Shown here: in pieces, positions 50,321 to 59,963 of the stretch
Numbering within the stretch: the stretch's first letter is position 1
Layout of the letters: each line of letters starts with the position of its first letter
Assembly: GCA_018223035.1 (NCBI GenBank)
Contig: JAAEZD010000008.1
Location: 124,001-188,000, forward strand
Direction of reading: 5' to 3'
DNA length: 64,000 nt
Source of the DNA: Heliomarina sp018223035
GTDB lineage: Bacteria > Pseudomonadota > Alphaproteobacteria > Rhodobacterales > Rhodobacteraceae
Made by a program: the position numbers and the translations under genes
Notes under the pieces: generated by a model
Databases searched by the model: none
What the model was told of the DNA's origin: nothing
The model's input: only the letters and a program-made list of their open reading frames with translations

Positions 50321-50842
50321 TTGGATTGGTACACCTCGATATTCGAGCTGATCGATATGCGATCCTTTTCAAATCTCTGGTTCTGGATCGCCCTTGCCGT
50401 CTTCTGGTCCACAACGAGCCACTGGGTGCTTGGGGTTCCTTATGACATGGTCACGCGCGCCCGTCGCCATCAGGGGCAGGCGGTCGCGGATCTTGAGGAT
50501 ATTGCCCGCGTCAACGTCAACAGGCTGCTTTACATCGCGCGTGTATCGGGGCTTTGGCTGCTTGGTCTTGGCTGCTTTATCCTGTCGGGCCTCGCGGTGC
50601 TGGGGTTCTACTACCGTATCGAATTCGCGCAGGCGTTGTTCCTTCTGGGCTTCCCCATGTCACTGGTCGGGCTGCTGAGCCTGTCGACGGCCCGTCTGAT
50701 CGAGGTGGAACAATCCACAGGAGAATTGCTCTGCAAGCGTCTGACAAGACACAGAATATATACGCAGATGATCGGCACGCTTTCGATTTTCGTAACTGCC
50801 CTGTGGGGCATGTACCAGAATATTTCCATCGGCGTGCTCTGA
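50321..50842 (+). CDS. Inner-membrane protein, 'component of SufBCD complex'-type of Rhodobacteraceae
   Basis: About 173 residues with four hydrophobic stretches: SNLWFWIALAVFWSTTSHWV, VSGLWLLGLGCFILSGLAVL, ALFLLGFPMSLVGLLSL and MIGTLSIFVTALWGMY. The front, DWYTSIFELIDMRSFSNLWF, matches my memory of small Rhodobacteraceae proteins annotated as component of SufBCD complex; that label has no experimental basis I know of. TTG 50321 is favoured (AAGGG 7 bases upstream); ATG 50357 is an alternative that would lose the first 12 residues. It lies between divergent hemB and mfd, 30 bases before mfd. Confidence 0.7.
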   Translation: MDWYTSIFELIDMRSFSNLWFWIALAVFWSTTSHWVLGVPYDMVTRARRHQGQAVADLEDIARVNVNRLLYIARVSGLWLLGLGCFILSGLAVLGFYYRIEFAQALFLLGFPMSLVGLLSLSTARLIEVEQSTGELLCKRLTRHRIYTQMIGTLSIFVTALWGMYQNISIGVL

Positions 50843-50872
50843 TCCGGCGTCGCAACCAGCACAGGCAGATCC

Positions 50873-53800
50873 ATGTCGTCACCTGACCATATCACAGTGA
50901 GCGGCGCGCCCGAAGGTTTCGACGCGCGTCTGATCCTTGACGAAATCGCGCGCAAGAACCGGCCCGTCGTGCATGTGGCCCGCGATGACAAGCGGCTTGC
51001 GGCGATGGCTTCGGCGCTGGCTTTTTACGCGCCTGACATGCCGGTGCTGACGTTTCCAAGCTGGGATTGCCTGCCCTATGACAGGGTTTCGCCCAATGCC
51101 GATATTTCGGCAGCGCGCATGGCGACATTGGCGGCGCTGGTGCACCAGATGCCCAAGCAGTTTGTCCTGCTGACGACGCTGAATGCGGCCACCCAGCGGG
51201 TGCCGGCGCGTTCGGTCCTGCGCGAGGCGGCGTTTTCGGCGCGGGTCGGTGACCGGATCGATGAAGAGGGATTGCGCAATTTCCTTGTCCGCATGGGGTT
51301 CACCCAAAGCCCGACCGTGATGGAGCCGGGCGATTACGCAATCCGGGGCGGGATCATCGACATCTATCCGCCGGGCGAGAGCGGTCCGGTGCGGCTTGAC
51401 CTGTTTGGCGATGTGCTCGACGGGGCGCGCCGCTTTGCCCCGGCGAGCCAGCGTACGACGGAAAAGCTCGATGTGATCGAACTCGCGCCCGTGTCCGAGG
51501 TGATCCTTGATGAGGCGGCGATCACCCGGTTCCGCCAGAGCTATCGCATCGAATTCGGCGCGGCGGGAACGGACGATCCGCTCTATGAGGCGGTCAGTGC
51601 CGGGCGCAAGCATCAGGGCATCGAACACTGGCTGCCGTTCTTCCACGAAAAGCTTGAAACGCTGTTCGATTACCTGCCGGATACGTCGATCACGCTGGAT
51701 GACCAGTCGACCCCCAGCCGTCTGGCCCGGTGGGAAAGCATCGCGGACCAGTATGAAACGCGCAAGCTGGCGATGCAGCAGAAATCCCGGCTCGACAGTG
51801 TGTATAAACCGGCGCCACCGGATCTGCTCTATCTGGACGACGCGGCGTGGACCAAGGCTGTCGCCAGCCATCGCGTACTGCAATTCGCGGCGCTGCCGCA
51901 GGCGACCGGGCCGGGGGTGATCGACGCCGGCGGCCGGATCGGTCGCAATTTTGCGCCCGAGCGCCAGCAAGAACACGTTTCGGTCTTCGAGGCGCTGGCG
52001 GCCCATATCAAAGCGCGTATGGCGCATGGGCCGGTGGTGGTCGCGTCCTATTCTGAAGGTGCGCGGGAGCGTCTGACCGGGCTGATCGAGGACGAAGGTC
52101 TGGTCGAGGTCATCCCGATCCCGAACGGCACCCGTATTGGCAGGAATGGCCTGCACCTTGCGGTCTGGCCGCTGGATCACGGGTTCGAGACCGAAGGGCT
52201 GACGGTCATCTCCGAGCAGGATGTGCTGGGCGACCGGCTTATTCGCACGGCCCGCAAGAAGCGCAAGGCCGAGAATTTCCTGACCGAAACCCAGAGCCTC
52301 GTGCCCGGCGATCTGGTCGTGCATGTGGACCACGGGATCGGGCGCTATCAGGGGCTTGAGGTGATTACGGCGGCGGGCGCGGCCCATGAATGCCTGCTGC
52401 TGGAATATGCCGAGAACGCAAGGCTTTACCTGCCGGTCGAGAATATCGAGCTGCTGTCGAAATACGGTCACGAAGAAGGACTTCTTGACCGGTTGGGCGG
52501 CGGCGCATGGCAGGCCAAGAAAGCGCGGCTCAAGGAACGCATCCGCGAGATGGCCGACCGGCTTATCCGCGTCGCGGCAGAGCGGGCACTGCGCACCGCA
52601 CCGGTGCTTGAGCCGGAACACCACGCCTGGGAGGCATTTTCCGCGCGCTTTCCTTACGAGGAAACCGATGACCAGCTGCGCGCCATCGGCGATGTGCTCG
52701 ACGACATGGGCTCGGGCCAGCCGATGGACCGGCTGGTCTGCGGCGACGTGGGCTTTGGCAAGACCGAGGTCGCGATGCGCGCGGCCTTTGTCGCGGCCAT
52801 GTCCGGCACGCAGGTGGCGTTGATCGCGCCGACAACGCTCTTGGCGCGGCAGCATTATGCGAGTTTTTCCAAGCGTTTCCGGGGCTTCCCGCTGAACGTG
52901 CGTCAGCTTAGCCGGTTCGTGAGCGCCAAGGAGGCGCAGGCCACGCGCGACGGAATTGCGCGGGGCACCGTGGATATCGTGATCGGCACCCATGCGCTTT
53001 TGGCCAAGGGAATCCGGTTCCAGAACCTCGGGTTGCTGATCATCGACGAGGAACAGCATTTTGGCGTGTCCCACAAGGAACGGCTGAAGCAATTGCGCAC
53101 CGACATCCACGTTCTGACGCTTACCGCGACGCCGATTCCGCGCACGCTGCAACTGTCGCTTTCGGGCGTGCGGGACCTGTCTATCATCGGCACGCCGCCG
53201 GTGGACCGGCTGGCGATCCGCACCTATGTGAGCGAATTCGACGCGGTCACAATCCGAGAGGCGCTGCTGCGCGAGCACTACCGGGGCGGACAGAGTTTCT
53301 ACGTGGTGCCGCGCATCTCGGACCTGCCCGAGATCGAGGAATTCCTCAAGGAGCAGGTGCCTGAGGTTAGCTATATCGTGGCTAACGGGCAGATGGCGGC
53401 CGGCGATCTCGATGACCGGATGAACGCCTTTTACGACGGCAAGTACGATGTGCTGCTGGCGACGACCATCGTGGAATCCGGTCTGGATATCCCGACAGCC
53501 AACACGATGATCATCCATCGCGCGGACATGTTCGGACTGGCGCAACTCTACCAGATCAGGGGACGGGTGGGGCGTTCGAAGACCCGCGCCTATGCCTATT
53601 TGACGACGAAACCACGCGAAAAGCTGACCGCCACCGCTGAAAAGCGTCTGCGCGTGCTGGGCAGTCTCGACACGCTGGGCGCGGGCTTTACCCTTGCCAG
53701 CCAGGATCTCGACATCCGGGGCGCGGGGAACTTGTTGGGTGAGGAACAGTCCGGCCAGATGCGCGACGTAGGCTATGAACTTTACCAGTCGATGCTGGAA

Positions 53801-54322
53801 GAGGCGATTGCCAAGATCCGGGCCGGGGAAATTGACGGGCTGTCGGAAATTGACGAGCAGTGGGCGCCGCAGATCAACCTTGGCGTCGCGGTGCTGATCC
53901 CCGAGGATTACGTGCCCGATCTCGATGTGCGTCTGGGGCTGTACCGTCGCTTGTCCTCACTCAGCACCAAGGTCGAGCTGGAAGGTTTTGCCGCCGAACT
54001 GATCGACCGGTTCGGCAAGCTGCCGCGCGAGGTGAATACGCTGTTGCTGGTGGTTCGGATCAAGGCGATGTGCAAACGCGCCGGGATTGCCAAGCTGGAC
54101 GGTGGACCCAAGGGGGCCACGATCCAGTTCCACAATGATAAATTCGCCGCGCCCGAGGGGCTGGTCGAGTTCATTCAGGACCAGCGGGGCATGGCCAAGG
54201 TCAAGGATAACAAGATCGTGGTGCGCCGGGACTGGACCAAGGAAAGCGACAAGATCAAAGGCGCCTATGCCATCGCGCGCGATCTGGCGATGAAGGTCAA
54301 GGAGAAGAAGGCCAAGGCCTGA
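50873..54322 (+). CDS. mfd: Transcription-repair coupling factor Mfd
   Basis: Mfd removes RNA polymerase stalled at DNA damage and recruits UvrA. The 1149-residue chain has the full set: UvrB-like N-terminal domains (1-340, with LTFPSWDCLPYDRVSP), RNA polymerase-interacting domain (about 470-545, GDLVVHVDHGIGRYQGLEVI), helicase motifs Walker A GDVGFGKTEVA near 624-633, DEEQHFG near 725, TLTATPIPRTLQLSLSGVRD, QRGRVGR-like YQIRGRVGRSKTRAYAY, and a C-terminal TRCF domain (about 990-1110). It follows the small membrane protein by 30 bases. The tail is lysine-rich (KVKEKKAKA). Confidence 0.97.
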   Translation: MSSPDHITVSGAPEGFDARLILDEIARKNRPVVHVARDDKRLAAMASALAFYAPDMPVLTFPSWDCLPYDRVSPNADISAARMATLAALVHQMPKQFVLLTTLNAATQRVPARSVLREAAFSARVGDRIDEEGLRNFLVRMGFTQSPTVMEPGDYAIRGGIIDIYPPGESGPVRLDLFGDVLDGARRFAPASQRTTEKLDVIELAPVSEVILDEAAITRFRQSYRIEFGAAGTDDPLYEAVSAGRKHQGIEHWLPFFHEKLETLFDYLPDTSITLDDQSTPSRLARWESIADQYETRKLAMQQKSRLDSVYKPAPPDLLYLDDAAWTKAVASHRVLQFAALPQATGPGVIDAGGRIGRNFAPERQQEHVSVFEALAAHIKARMAHGPVVVASYSEGARERLTGLIEDEGLVEVIPIPNGTRIGRNGLHLAVWPLDHGFETEGLTVISEQDVLGDRLIRTARKKRKAENFLTETQSLVPGDLVVHVDHGIGRYQGLEVITAAGAAHECLLLEYAENARLYLPVENIELLSKYGHEEGLLDRLGGGAWQAKKARLKERIREMADRLIRVAAERALRTAPVLEPEHHAWEAFSARFPYEETDDQLRAIGDVLDDMGSGQPMDRLVCGDVGFGKTEVAMRAAFVAAMSGTQVALIAPTTLLARQHYASFSKRFRGFPLNVRQLSRFVSAKEAQATRDGIARGTVDIVIGTHALLAKGIRFQNLGLLIIDEEQHFGVSHKERLKQLRTDIHVLTLTATPIPRTLQLSLSGVRDLSIIGTPPVDRLAIRTYVSEFDAVTIREALLREHYRGGQSFYVVPRISDLPEIEEFLKEQVPEVSYIVANGQMAAGDLDDRMNAFYDGKYDVLLATTIVESGLDIPTANTMIIHRADMFGLAQLYQIRGRVGRSKTRAYAYLTTKPREKLTATAEKRLRVLGSLDTLGAGFTLASQDLDIRGAGNLLGEEQSGQMRDVGYELYQSMLEEAIAKIRAGEIDGLSEIDEQWAPQINLGVAVLIPEDYVPDLDVRLGLYRRLSSLSTKVELEGFAAELIDRFGKLPREVNTLLLVVRIKAMCKRAGIAKLDGGPKGATIQFHNDKFAAPEGLVEFIQDQRGMAKVKDNKIVVRRDWTKESDKIKGAYAIARDLAMKVKEKKAKA

Positions 54323-54328
54323 TCCGCG

Positions 54329-54373
54329 CCCAAGAAAATTCAATTTTCTTGGGAAAATTCTGTATAGAATTTT
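54329..54373. terminator. Two tandem hairpins between convergent mfd and TPR genes
   Basis: CCCAAGAAAATT pairs with its inverse at 54329-54353 (12-bp arms around a single centre) and is followed by AAAATTC / GAATTTT with a 6-base loop at 54354-54373. The second hairpin overlaps the TAA stop of the leftward TPR gene at 54372-54374. The two together can end transcription in both directions. Confidence 0.65.
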
Positions 54374-56051
54374 AGGCGGGGATGGCCATGGCGGCCTGCG
54401 CGCAGAAACAGGATGCCCCGACACGCCGGTCGGCCCGGGCCAGCGCGAGGTCCAGCCGCTGGCGGATCTGCACGATCTCGACAGTCTCTCCGCGCGCTTT
54501 CAGACAGTCGTACAAGCCCTTGAGGCTCCAGACATTATCCGGATGCACTGTGGCGCGGCTCAGCTGTCCGCCAAGTCCGAGATCCTCACGGTAGGCCTTC
54601 TCCGCCTCGGCCACGTGACCCTGTTCGAAAAGCAGCGCGCCAAGCGCATGGCGTACGGGCTGCATCCAGCCCCAGGGTTCGTCATAGGGCAGGTTGTCTT
54701 CAAGCTCGATGGCCTTGCGCAGGAAGGCATAGGCCGCGTCGAACTCTGACTTGCGATAGGCGATTTCCCCGCGCAGCATAGCCTTGGCCACTTCCATCAG
54801 ATCGACCACGCGGTTGTTGTGCATCAGGCGGGACTCGGGGATACGCGCGGCGGCGTCGAGGAACACCTGCTCCTCGGCCTCTGCCTCTGCCACGCGGCCG
54901 AGCGCGGCAAAGGCCAGTGCGCGGCCGTAATGCACGGTTGCGATGCGGGTCTGCCAGATCTCGCGATCTTCGGGCGGCTTCATCGCGATCAGGTCTTCCC
55001 AGCGGCCGAAGCGGATAAGGATATGGGGCTCCATCGCCATGTAGCTTTCAAAGAAATCGGCCATGGGCGGGGACTCCACGCGCAGCAACTCTTCGGGCGT
55101 GGTGGCGAGCAAGCCGCGATTGGCTTCGAGCGCAGGTTCCATCTGGCCAAGGAACAGCGCACCGTAGATGACGAAGTGGTAATCGTGCTGGCGATAGCCG
55201 GTGTAGATGTTGAAGGCGCCTTCGCGGTTGAAATATTTCAGGTCGGCTTCGATGGCCTTCTGGTTCCAGAAGACCACGTCCTTGTAATGGCCGCAGAGCA
55301 CGTCGATATGGGTCGGCATATGCACCAGATGGCCTGCGTCGGGCACCAGCGTGCGCAGGATATCCCCCGCGGATAAAGCCTTTTCCGGGAAGGGCGACAT
55401 TTCCATCAGGTGCACGTAGAGGTGCAGCAGCCCGGGGTGTTCCATGGTGCCGGGATGATTGGCCAGCGCGTCCTCGAGCAAGGCCTGCGCCTTTTCGGTT
55501 TCGGCCCCTGGGGCCGGGCAGGCATTGGCGAGGTCCCACATCTGCCAGGGCGTGAGGTTCATCAGCGACTCGACATAGATCGACCGGATGTCGGGCTGGT
55601 CGGGCATCGCCGCATGGACCTTTGCCATCTCATTGGCAAAATCGCGGTTCCAGGCCTCCATATCCTCGACCGGGTCGCGCTCAGGATAGCGGGCGGCAAG
55701 CGCGGTAATCAGCGCCTTTTCATGGTCGGGGCCGTCCTTGCAGAGCTTAAGCGCGACTTGTGTGGCGTCATAGGCGATGGCCAGCGCCTCTGCCCGGGAT
55801 TTCTCATCGAAAAGCTCCCATGGCATGTTGTAATTCGGCCCCGTGGCATAGGCGACGCCCCAGTGCGCCATGGCGCAGCCCGGATCATGGGCGATGGCTT
55901 TCTGGTAACAGACGACGGCCTCCTCGTGGTTGAAGCCATAGGTCCAGTTGAGGCCCCGGTCGAACCATCGCTGCGCCTCGGGGGTCGCCGCGCGGACCGG
56001 CAGGCTGTAAGTTCCGAGATCGTAACCGTAATCTTCATCGGTCATGGTCAA
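54372..56051 (-). CDS. TPR-repeat protein of unknown function with conserved histidine clusters
   Basis: A 559-residue soluble protein built of helical TPR-like repeats, e.g. RWFDRGLNWTYGFNHEEAVV CYQKAIAHDPGCAMAHWGVA YATG near the front. Three His-rich spots stand out: GTMEHPGLLHLYVHLMEMSP, AGHLVHMPTHIDVLCGHYKD and QHDYHFVIYGALFLGQ, more than plain TPR scaffolds carry, so a metal- or haem-binding or enzymatic role is possible. The C-terminus holds CFCAQAAMA. No signal peptide. It is convergent with mfd and 3 bases after the exporter gene it follows, so it probably shares that transcript. Confidence 0.82.
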   Translation of the reverse strand: MTMTDEDYGYDLGTYSLPVRAATPEAQRWFDRGLNWTYGFNHEEAVVCYQKAIAHDPGCAMAHWGVAYATGPNYNMPWELFDEKSRAEALAIAYDATQVALKLCKDGPDHEKALITALAARYPERDPVEDMEAWNRDFANEMAKVHAAMPDQPDIRSIYVESLMNLTPWQMWDLANACPAPGAETEKAQALLEDALANHPGTMEHPGLLHLYVHLMEMSPFPEKALSAGDILRTLVPDAGHLVHMPTHIDVLCGHYKDVVFWNQKAIEADLKYFNREGAFNIYTGYRQHDYHFVIYGALFLGQMEPALEANRGLLATTPEELLRVESPPMADFFESYMAMEPHILIRFGRWEDLIAMKPPEDREIWQTRIATVHYGRALAFAALGRVAEAEAEEQVFLDAAARIPESRLMHNNRVVDLMEVAKAMLRGEIAYRKSEFDAAYAFLRKAIELEDNLPYDEPWGWMQPVRHALGALLFEQGHVAEAEKAYREDLGLGGQLSRATVHPDNVWSLKGLYDCLKARGETVEIVQIRQRLDLALARADRRVGASCFCAQAAMAIPA

Positions 56052-56054
56052 TCC

Positions 56055-57293
56055 TCACGCCTTTTGGGCATGTTCCGCCAAGGGTGGCTTTGCTGTCAAT
56101 GTTCTTTCCAGCTTGCTCATGCGCAGCATCAGCAGGAAGCCAAGCGTCGAGAGCACGAAGATCCCCAGTGCCAGCGGCAGGATGGAGCCGTTGAACATCA
56201 ACCCTATGGGCGAGGCGATGATGGACCCGAGCACGGTCGAAATTGCCCCGATGACCGAGGCGGCCATGCCCGCGATATGGCCCATCGGCTCCATCGCCAG
56301 CGCGTTCAGGTTGCCCATCGCGGTGCCGACCATGAAGAACACGGTGGCCTGCCAAAACACGAAAAAGCCGAAGGCGACGGATTCCGGCAGGTCGAGCCCG
56401 TATTCAATGATCATCACGATGGACATGAGTATTTCGACGGCTAGCGTCCATGTGACCAGCTTGCGCATGCCAAGCCGTTCCACCAGCGAGGCGTTGAGGA
56501 TGCTCGCGCAACCCGCCACCAACGCGACCCCGGCGAACCAAAAGGGGAATTCGTCGTTGCGGTTGTAGATCAGGTCATAGACCGGCTGAACCGAGGCGAT
56601 CATCGCGAACATCATCGACAGGCAGAGCGTCTGGACGACGATCGACAGCCGCACCATCGGATGCGAGACCATTTCGCGCACGGCGCCGAACATCAGGGGC
56701 AGACGCATCGGGCGGCGTGCTTCGGGGGGCAGGGATTCCGGCAGCCGGATCAGCAGCCATGTGACGGAAACTGCCGAGAAAAGCACGAAAGCGCCGAAGA
56801 TCGCGCGCCAGTCGAACAGGTAGATGATGCCGGTGCCGATCATCGGGGCGAGCGCGGGAAAGATCACAAAGATCGACATGGCGATAGAGAGCATCCGTGC
56901 CATGACGCGCCCGCTGTACATGTCCCGCATGATCGCCATGGCAACGACCCGCGGACCTGCCGCGCCGATGCCCTGCAACAGCCGCGCGGCGACCACCAGT
57001 TCAAGTGACTCAGCCGTGCCGGCCACGGCCGCGCCGATGATATAGACGGCCGCGCCCCCGACGATCACCGGCTTGCGGCCCATCGCATCGGACATCGGGC
57101 CGACGAAAAACGTGCCGATACCCATGCCAGCGAGGAACGCGGTAATGATCAGCGTGGCGCGGTTAGGATCAAGCGGGCTGAGTTCTTCGCTGATCTCGGG
57201 CAGCGCCGGGAGCATGGCATCGACGGAGAAAGCGATAGTTGCAAACATCATCGCGATCAGCGCGATGAATTCTGGCCGTGACATGCGGGACAT
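56055..57293 (-). CDS. MFS exporter, Bcr/CflA drug resistance type
   Basis: A 412-residue transporter with 12 hydrophobic helices. Motif A between helices 2 and 3 reads GPMSDAMGRKPVIV; the Bcr/CflA front FSVDAMLPALPEISEELSPL DPN and RLLQGIGAAGPRVVAMAIMR DMYSG (motif with conserved Arg) are clear. Such carriers use the proton gradient to export drugs, sulfonamides or metabolites like cysteine. ATG 57293 is preceded by GAGGAG; the frame is open to 57344 without a site. It is followed 3 bases on by the TPR gene. Confidence 0.93.
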   Translation of the reverse strand: MSRMSRPEFIALIAMMFATIAFSVDAMLPALPEISEELSPLDPNRATLIITAFLAGMGIGTFFVGPMSDAMGRKPVIVGGAAVYIIGAAVAGTAESLELVVAARLLQGIGAAGPRVVAMAIMRDMYSGRVMARMLSIAMSIFVIFPALAPMIGTGIIYLFDWRAIFGAFVLFSAVSVTWLLIRLPESLPPEARRPMRLPLMFGAVREMVSHPMVRLSIVVQTLCLSMMFAMIASVQPVYDLIYNRNDEFPFWFAGVALVAGCASILNASLVERLGMRKLVTWTLAVEILMSIVMIIEYGLDLPESVAFGFFVFWQATVFFMVGTAMGNLNALAMEPMGHIAGMAASVIGAISTVLGSIIASPIGLMFNGSILPLALGIFVLSTLGFLLMLRMSKLERTLTAKPPLAEHAQKA

Positions 57294-57388
57294 GGGTGAC
57301 TCCTCAGTTACGTGCCGGTAGCATGTAAATTCGAGGGGGACCATATGGCCGGCGGAGCAATTCTGCGTGTCCGTGCGGAAAAGTTCTC

Positions 57389-57727
57389 TTAACCCCGGTC
57401 GGTGTCGTCGTTTTGGGCGGGGTCGTTGTTTTTCAACGAGAGCTTGTTGCGACGGCGCCGCGTGCGGATCAGCATGTGGTATTCGGCGAATTGCTGGATC
57501 GCCATCGCGAATATCCCAAGCCCGACAAAGATGATGACCGTCGTGCCGATCTTGCCGACGGGGGTCTGCGGCACCAGTTCACCGTAGCCGACCGTGGAAA
57601 TGGTGACGACGGTGAAAAAATAGGAATCGAGCCAGCTCCAGCCCTCGATGAAGTGAAAAAAGACCGTGCCCGCTGCCACAACTGTCGTCAGACTTACGAT
57701 CAGTGTGGCGGCACTGATCGGTCTCAT
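57389..57727 (-). CDS. Two-helix potassium channel-like protein (Ion_trans_2)
   Basis: A 112-residue protein with two membrane helices (about 5-25 and 62-82) around a pore loop holding the selectivity filter T45-V-G-Y-G49 in TISTVGYGELVPQT. Four chains would form a K+ pore. The C-terminus is a short basic then acidic tail (RTRRRRNKLSLKNN), too short for an RCK domain, so gating is unlike that of MthK/Kch. Its start overlaps the stop of the DsbA-like gene by 4 bases, the last step in a tightly overlapped three-gene operon. Confidence 0.88.
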   Translation of the reverse strand: MRPISAATLIVSLTTVVAAGTVFFHFIEGWSWLDSYFFTVVTISTVGYGELVPQTPVGKIGTTVIIFVGLGIFAMAIQQFAEYHMLIRTRRRRNKLSLKNNDPAQNDDTDRG

Positions 57728-58374
57728 GCGTCGAGCTGTTCCTTCAGTTCCGAGATGACATTCTGCCAGAGATCCGGCGGCTGGGCGCCCGGAACCGCGT
57801 GTTTGCCTGCCACGATAAAGGTCGGCACCGAGGTGACGCCCATCGAGCGTGCCTCGCTGTCGCGACGCGAGATGTCATCGCGGTCGGCATGGGATGCCAG
57901 CAGCTTGCTGACGACCGAGGCGTCCATGCCGATCATGTCGGCGATATCACTCAGAACCTCGGCATCTCCGATATCGCGGCCTTCGACGAAATAGGCGTTG
58001 AATAGCGCGTTGACCGCCTCGTTCTGTTTGCGCTCGATCCCTGCCCAGTGGATCAGCCGGTGCGCATCCAGCGTGTTGGGGGTACGTGCGATACCTTCGA
58101 AATTGATGTTCAGCCCGGCTTTTTCCGCATGCTCCACGACGGGCGCATAGGCCTTGATTGCACCTTCCTTGCCGCCGAACTTGGCTTCGAGATAGGCGCG
58201 CCGGTCCATGCCTTCGGCTGGCATCTCGGGGTTAAGCTGGAACGGGTGCCACTGGATCACAAAGGGATGATCGGGCGTTGCCGCCAGAGCCGTCTCGAGA
58301 TGGGCCTTGCCGATATAGCACCAAGGGCAGATCGGGTCGGACAGGATGTCGAGGGCAACTGTTTTTTCACTCAT
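57724..58374 (-). CDS. DsbA-family oxidoreductase (FrnE-like)
   Basis: A 216-residue thioredoxin-fold protein without signal peptide, so cytoplasmic. The active site C16-P-W-C19 lies in DILSDPICPWCYIGKAHLE, the inserted helical domain spans about 65-155, and the cis-Pro loop is GVTSVPTFIVAGKHAVPGAQ. FrnE-type proteins act as dithiol oxidases or isomerases in oxidative stress or polyketide pathways. It overlaps the acyl-CoA ligase stop by 4 bases upstream and the channel start by 4 bases downstream. Confidence 0.93.
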   Translation of the reverse strand: MSEKTVALDILSDPICPWCYIGKAHLETALAATPDHPFVIQWHPFQLNPEMPAEGMDRRAYLEAKFGGKEGAIKAYAPVVEHAEKAGLNINFEGIARTPNTLDAHRLIHWAGIERKQNEAVNALFNAYFVEGRDIGDAEVLSDIADMIGMDASVVSKLLASHADRDDISRRDSEARSMGVTSVPTFIVAGKHAVPGAQPPDLWQNVISELKEQLDA

Positions 58375-59888
58375 GAGGCAGTGCTTTCAAAATACGGTTT
58401 CAGGGCGCGGCGCAGCAATTTGCCATTCGCCCCGGTGGGCATTTCAGGCAGGTAAACAAAGGCACGGGGTTGTTTATAGCGCGCAAGCGTCTGTTCTGCA
58501 AAGTCACGCAGCGCTTGTTCGTCGATCTCGGCGGGCCCTGCGTAGAATGCCACGATGATGCGGGTATCCTGCTTGATCTCGACATCGGTGACGCCGACCA
58601 TGTCGATGCCGGGAAAACCGGTCAGCGCCGCTTCGACTTCGAGTGGCGACACCCGGTAGCCGCCCGCGTTCATCATGTCGTCGTCGCGACCCAAATAGGT
58701 GATCTGCCCGTCCGCCGCCATTGCGCCTTGATCACCAGTCAGGAACCAGTCGCCCTGCATGCGGGCCTCGGTTTCTTCCGGAGCGTTCAGGTATCCCAGC
58801 ATCAGACCGGGGTCGCTGCGGTGAACGGCAATGGTGCCCGGCGCGCCCTGATCCACCGGCCCGCCGGGGCCGAGGATGGCGACCTTGCGACCCTGTTGCG
58901 GCTGGCCAAGCGCCTGTCCGCGAGCCGGATGATTGGGGCTTGATGAGATGAAGGTTGAACATTCCGACATGCCGTAGGCCTCGTAGAGCCCGCATCCGGT
59001 GGCACTTGTCCAGGCGGCGGACAAGTTGGGTGAGAGCTTTTCCCCGGCGCTGAGCCCGTGGCGCAGATCGGGCAGGTTCAGCGATGCGTCACCCTTGAGG
59101 AACTTGCGGTAAACGCCCGGCGCCGCTGCAAAAATACTCGCCTTGTGATGACGCAGCCGCAACGGCAGATGGGCCGGATCGGTGCCGGGTTCGGGGATCA
59201 AAGCGGTCGCGCCAACGGTCCAAGGGTCCATGAGCCCGGTGCCGAGCGTATAGGTCCAGTTGAACGCGCCCGCATGCAGCAGCCGGTCATCCTCGCGCAG
59301 GGCATACCAGCCGTCATGCATCATCTGTCTGGCCCAGATCGCGCGATGGGCATGGGCCACGGCGCGGGGATCGCCCGAGGTGCCGGAGGTATAGACGATA
59401 TAGCCAAGCCGCTCGGGATCGCCCATCGCATAGGCGCAGGGAGGCAGGTCCCGCATTGCGCGCAACCCGTCTAGTGTAATGGGGTTGAGGTGCGGCGGGC
59501 AGGCGATCTCGGGGTCCAGCAGGATTGCCGCCGGTTTCAGGTCATCGACGATCTTCTGCGTCTCGCGCTCGGTCAGTTGCGACGAGGTCGGCACCGGGAC
59601 GATCCCGGCGGCGATCGCGCCGAGGTAGGCAATCGGGAAATCGACCGTATTGCCCAGCCGCATAAGGACGATATCGCCGGGTGCGATGCCAGCCTCAAGC
59701 AGGCCGGTGCCAGTGCCGCGCACGGCGGATTCGAGCGCGCCATAGGTCCAGTCGGTCGACCGGGCGGGCCCCAGCACCGAAAGCGCGACCTTGTCCGCCA
59801 GTTCGGGCGCACGGGCCAGAACATGGGCGGCCATGTTGAAAGGAGCGGGGCAGGGCGCAAAGGCGCCTTTGTCGAAAATCGAAAGCAT
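58371..59888 (-). CDS. AMP-binding acyl/aryl-CoA synthetase
   Basis: A 505-residue ANL-superfamily ligase that would activate a carboxylic acid through acyl-AMP to a CoA ester. Motifs: YIVYTSGTSGDPRAVAHAHR (P-loop, but ending PRA where most have PKG), GLYEAYGMSECSTF (A5), WFLTGDQGAMAADGQITYLG RDDDMMNAGGYRVSPLEVE, and catalytic Lys in PTGANGKLLRRALK. The benzoate/4-hydroxybenzoate-type ligases are nearest in pattern. ATG 59888 is taken; the frame is open to 60215 but crosses into the divergent regulator gene. First of the ligase-DsbA-channel operon, which suggests control by the XRE-cupin protein next door. Confidence 0.9.
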   Translation of the reverse strand: MLSIFDKGAFAPCPAPFNMAAHVLARAPELADKVALSVLGPARSTDWTYGALESAVRGTGTGLLEAGIAPGDIVLMRLGNTVDFPIAYLGAIAAGIVPVPTSSQLTERETQKIVDDLKPAAILLDPEIACPPHLNPITLDGLRAMRDLPPCAYAMGDPERLGYIVYTSGTSGDPRAVAHAHRAIWARQMMHDGWYALREDDRLLHAGAFNWTYTLGTGLMDPWTVGATALIPEPGTDPAHLPLRLRHHKASIFAAAPGVYRKFLKGDASLNLPDLRHGLSAGEKLSPNLSAAWTSATGCGLYEAYGMSECSTFISSSPNHPARGQALGQPQQGRKVAILGPGGPVDQGAPGTIAVHRSDPGLMLGYLNAPEETEARMQGDWFLTGDQGAMAADGQITYLGRDDDMMNAGGYRVSPLEVEAALTGFPGIDMVGVTDVEIKQDTRIIVAFYAGPAEIDEQALRDFAEQTLARYKQPRAFVYLPEMPTGANGKLLRRALKPYFESTAS

Positions 59889-59963
59889 GGTGCTGGCTAG
59901 CCCGCTGCCTGCGGGCATGCAAGCGCCGTTGCAAGCCTGTGATCGCGGGCCTATAGCATCTCC

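Noticed and set aside
50879..53545. Very long open frame (888 codons) on the minus strand opposite mfd
   Set aside because: Mfd is certain by motif content; the opposite frame is a shadow of its GC-rich third positions, with His/Arg-rich composition and no family motif.
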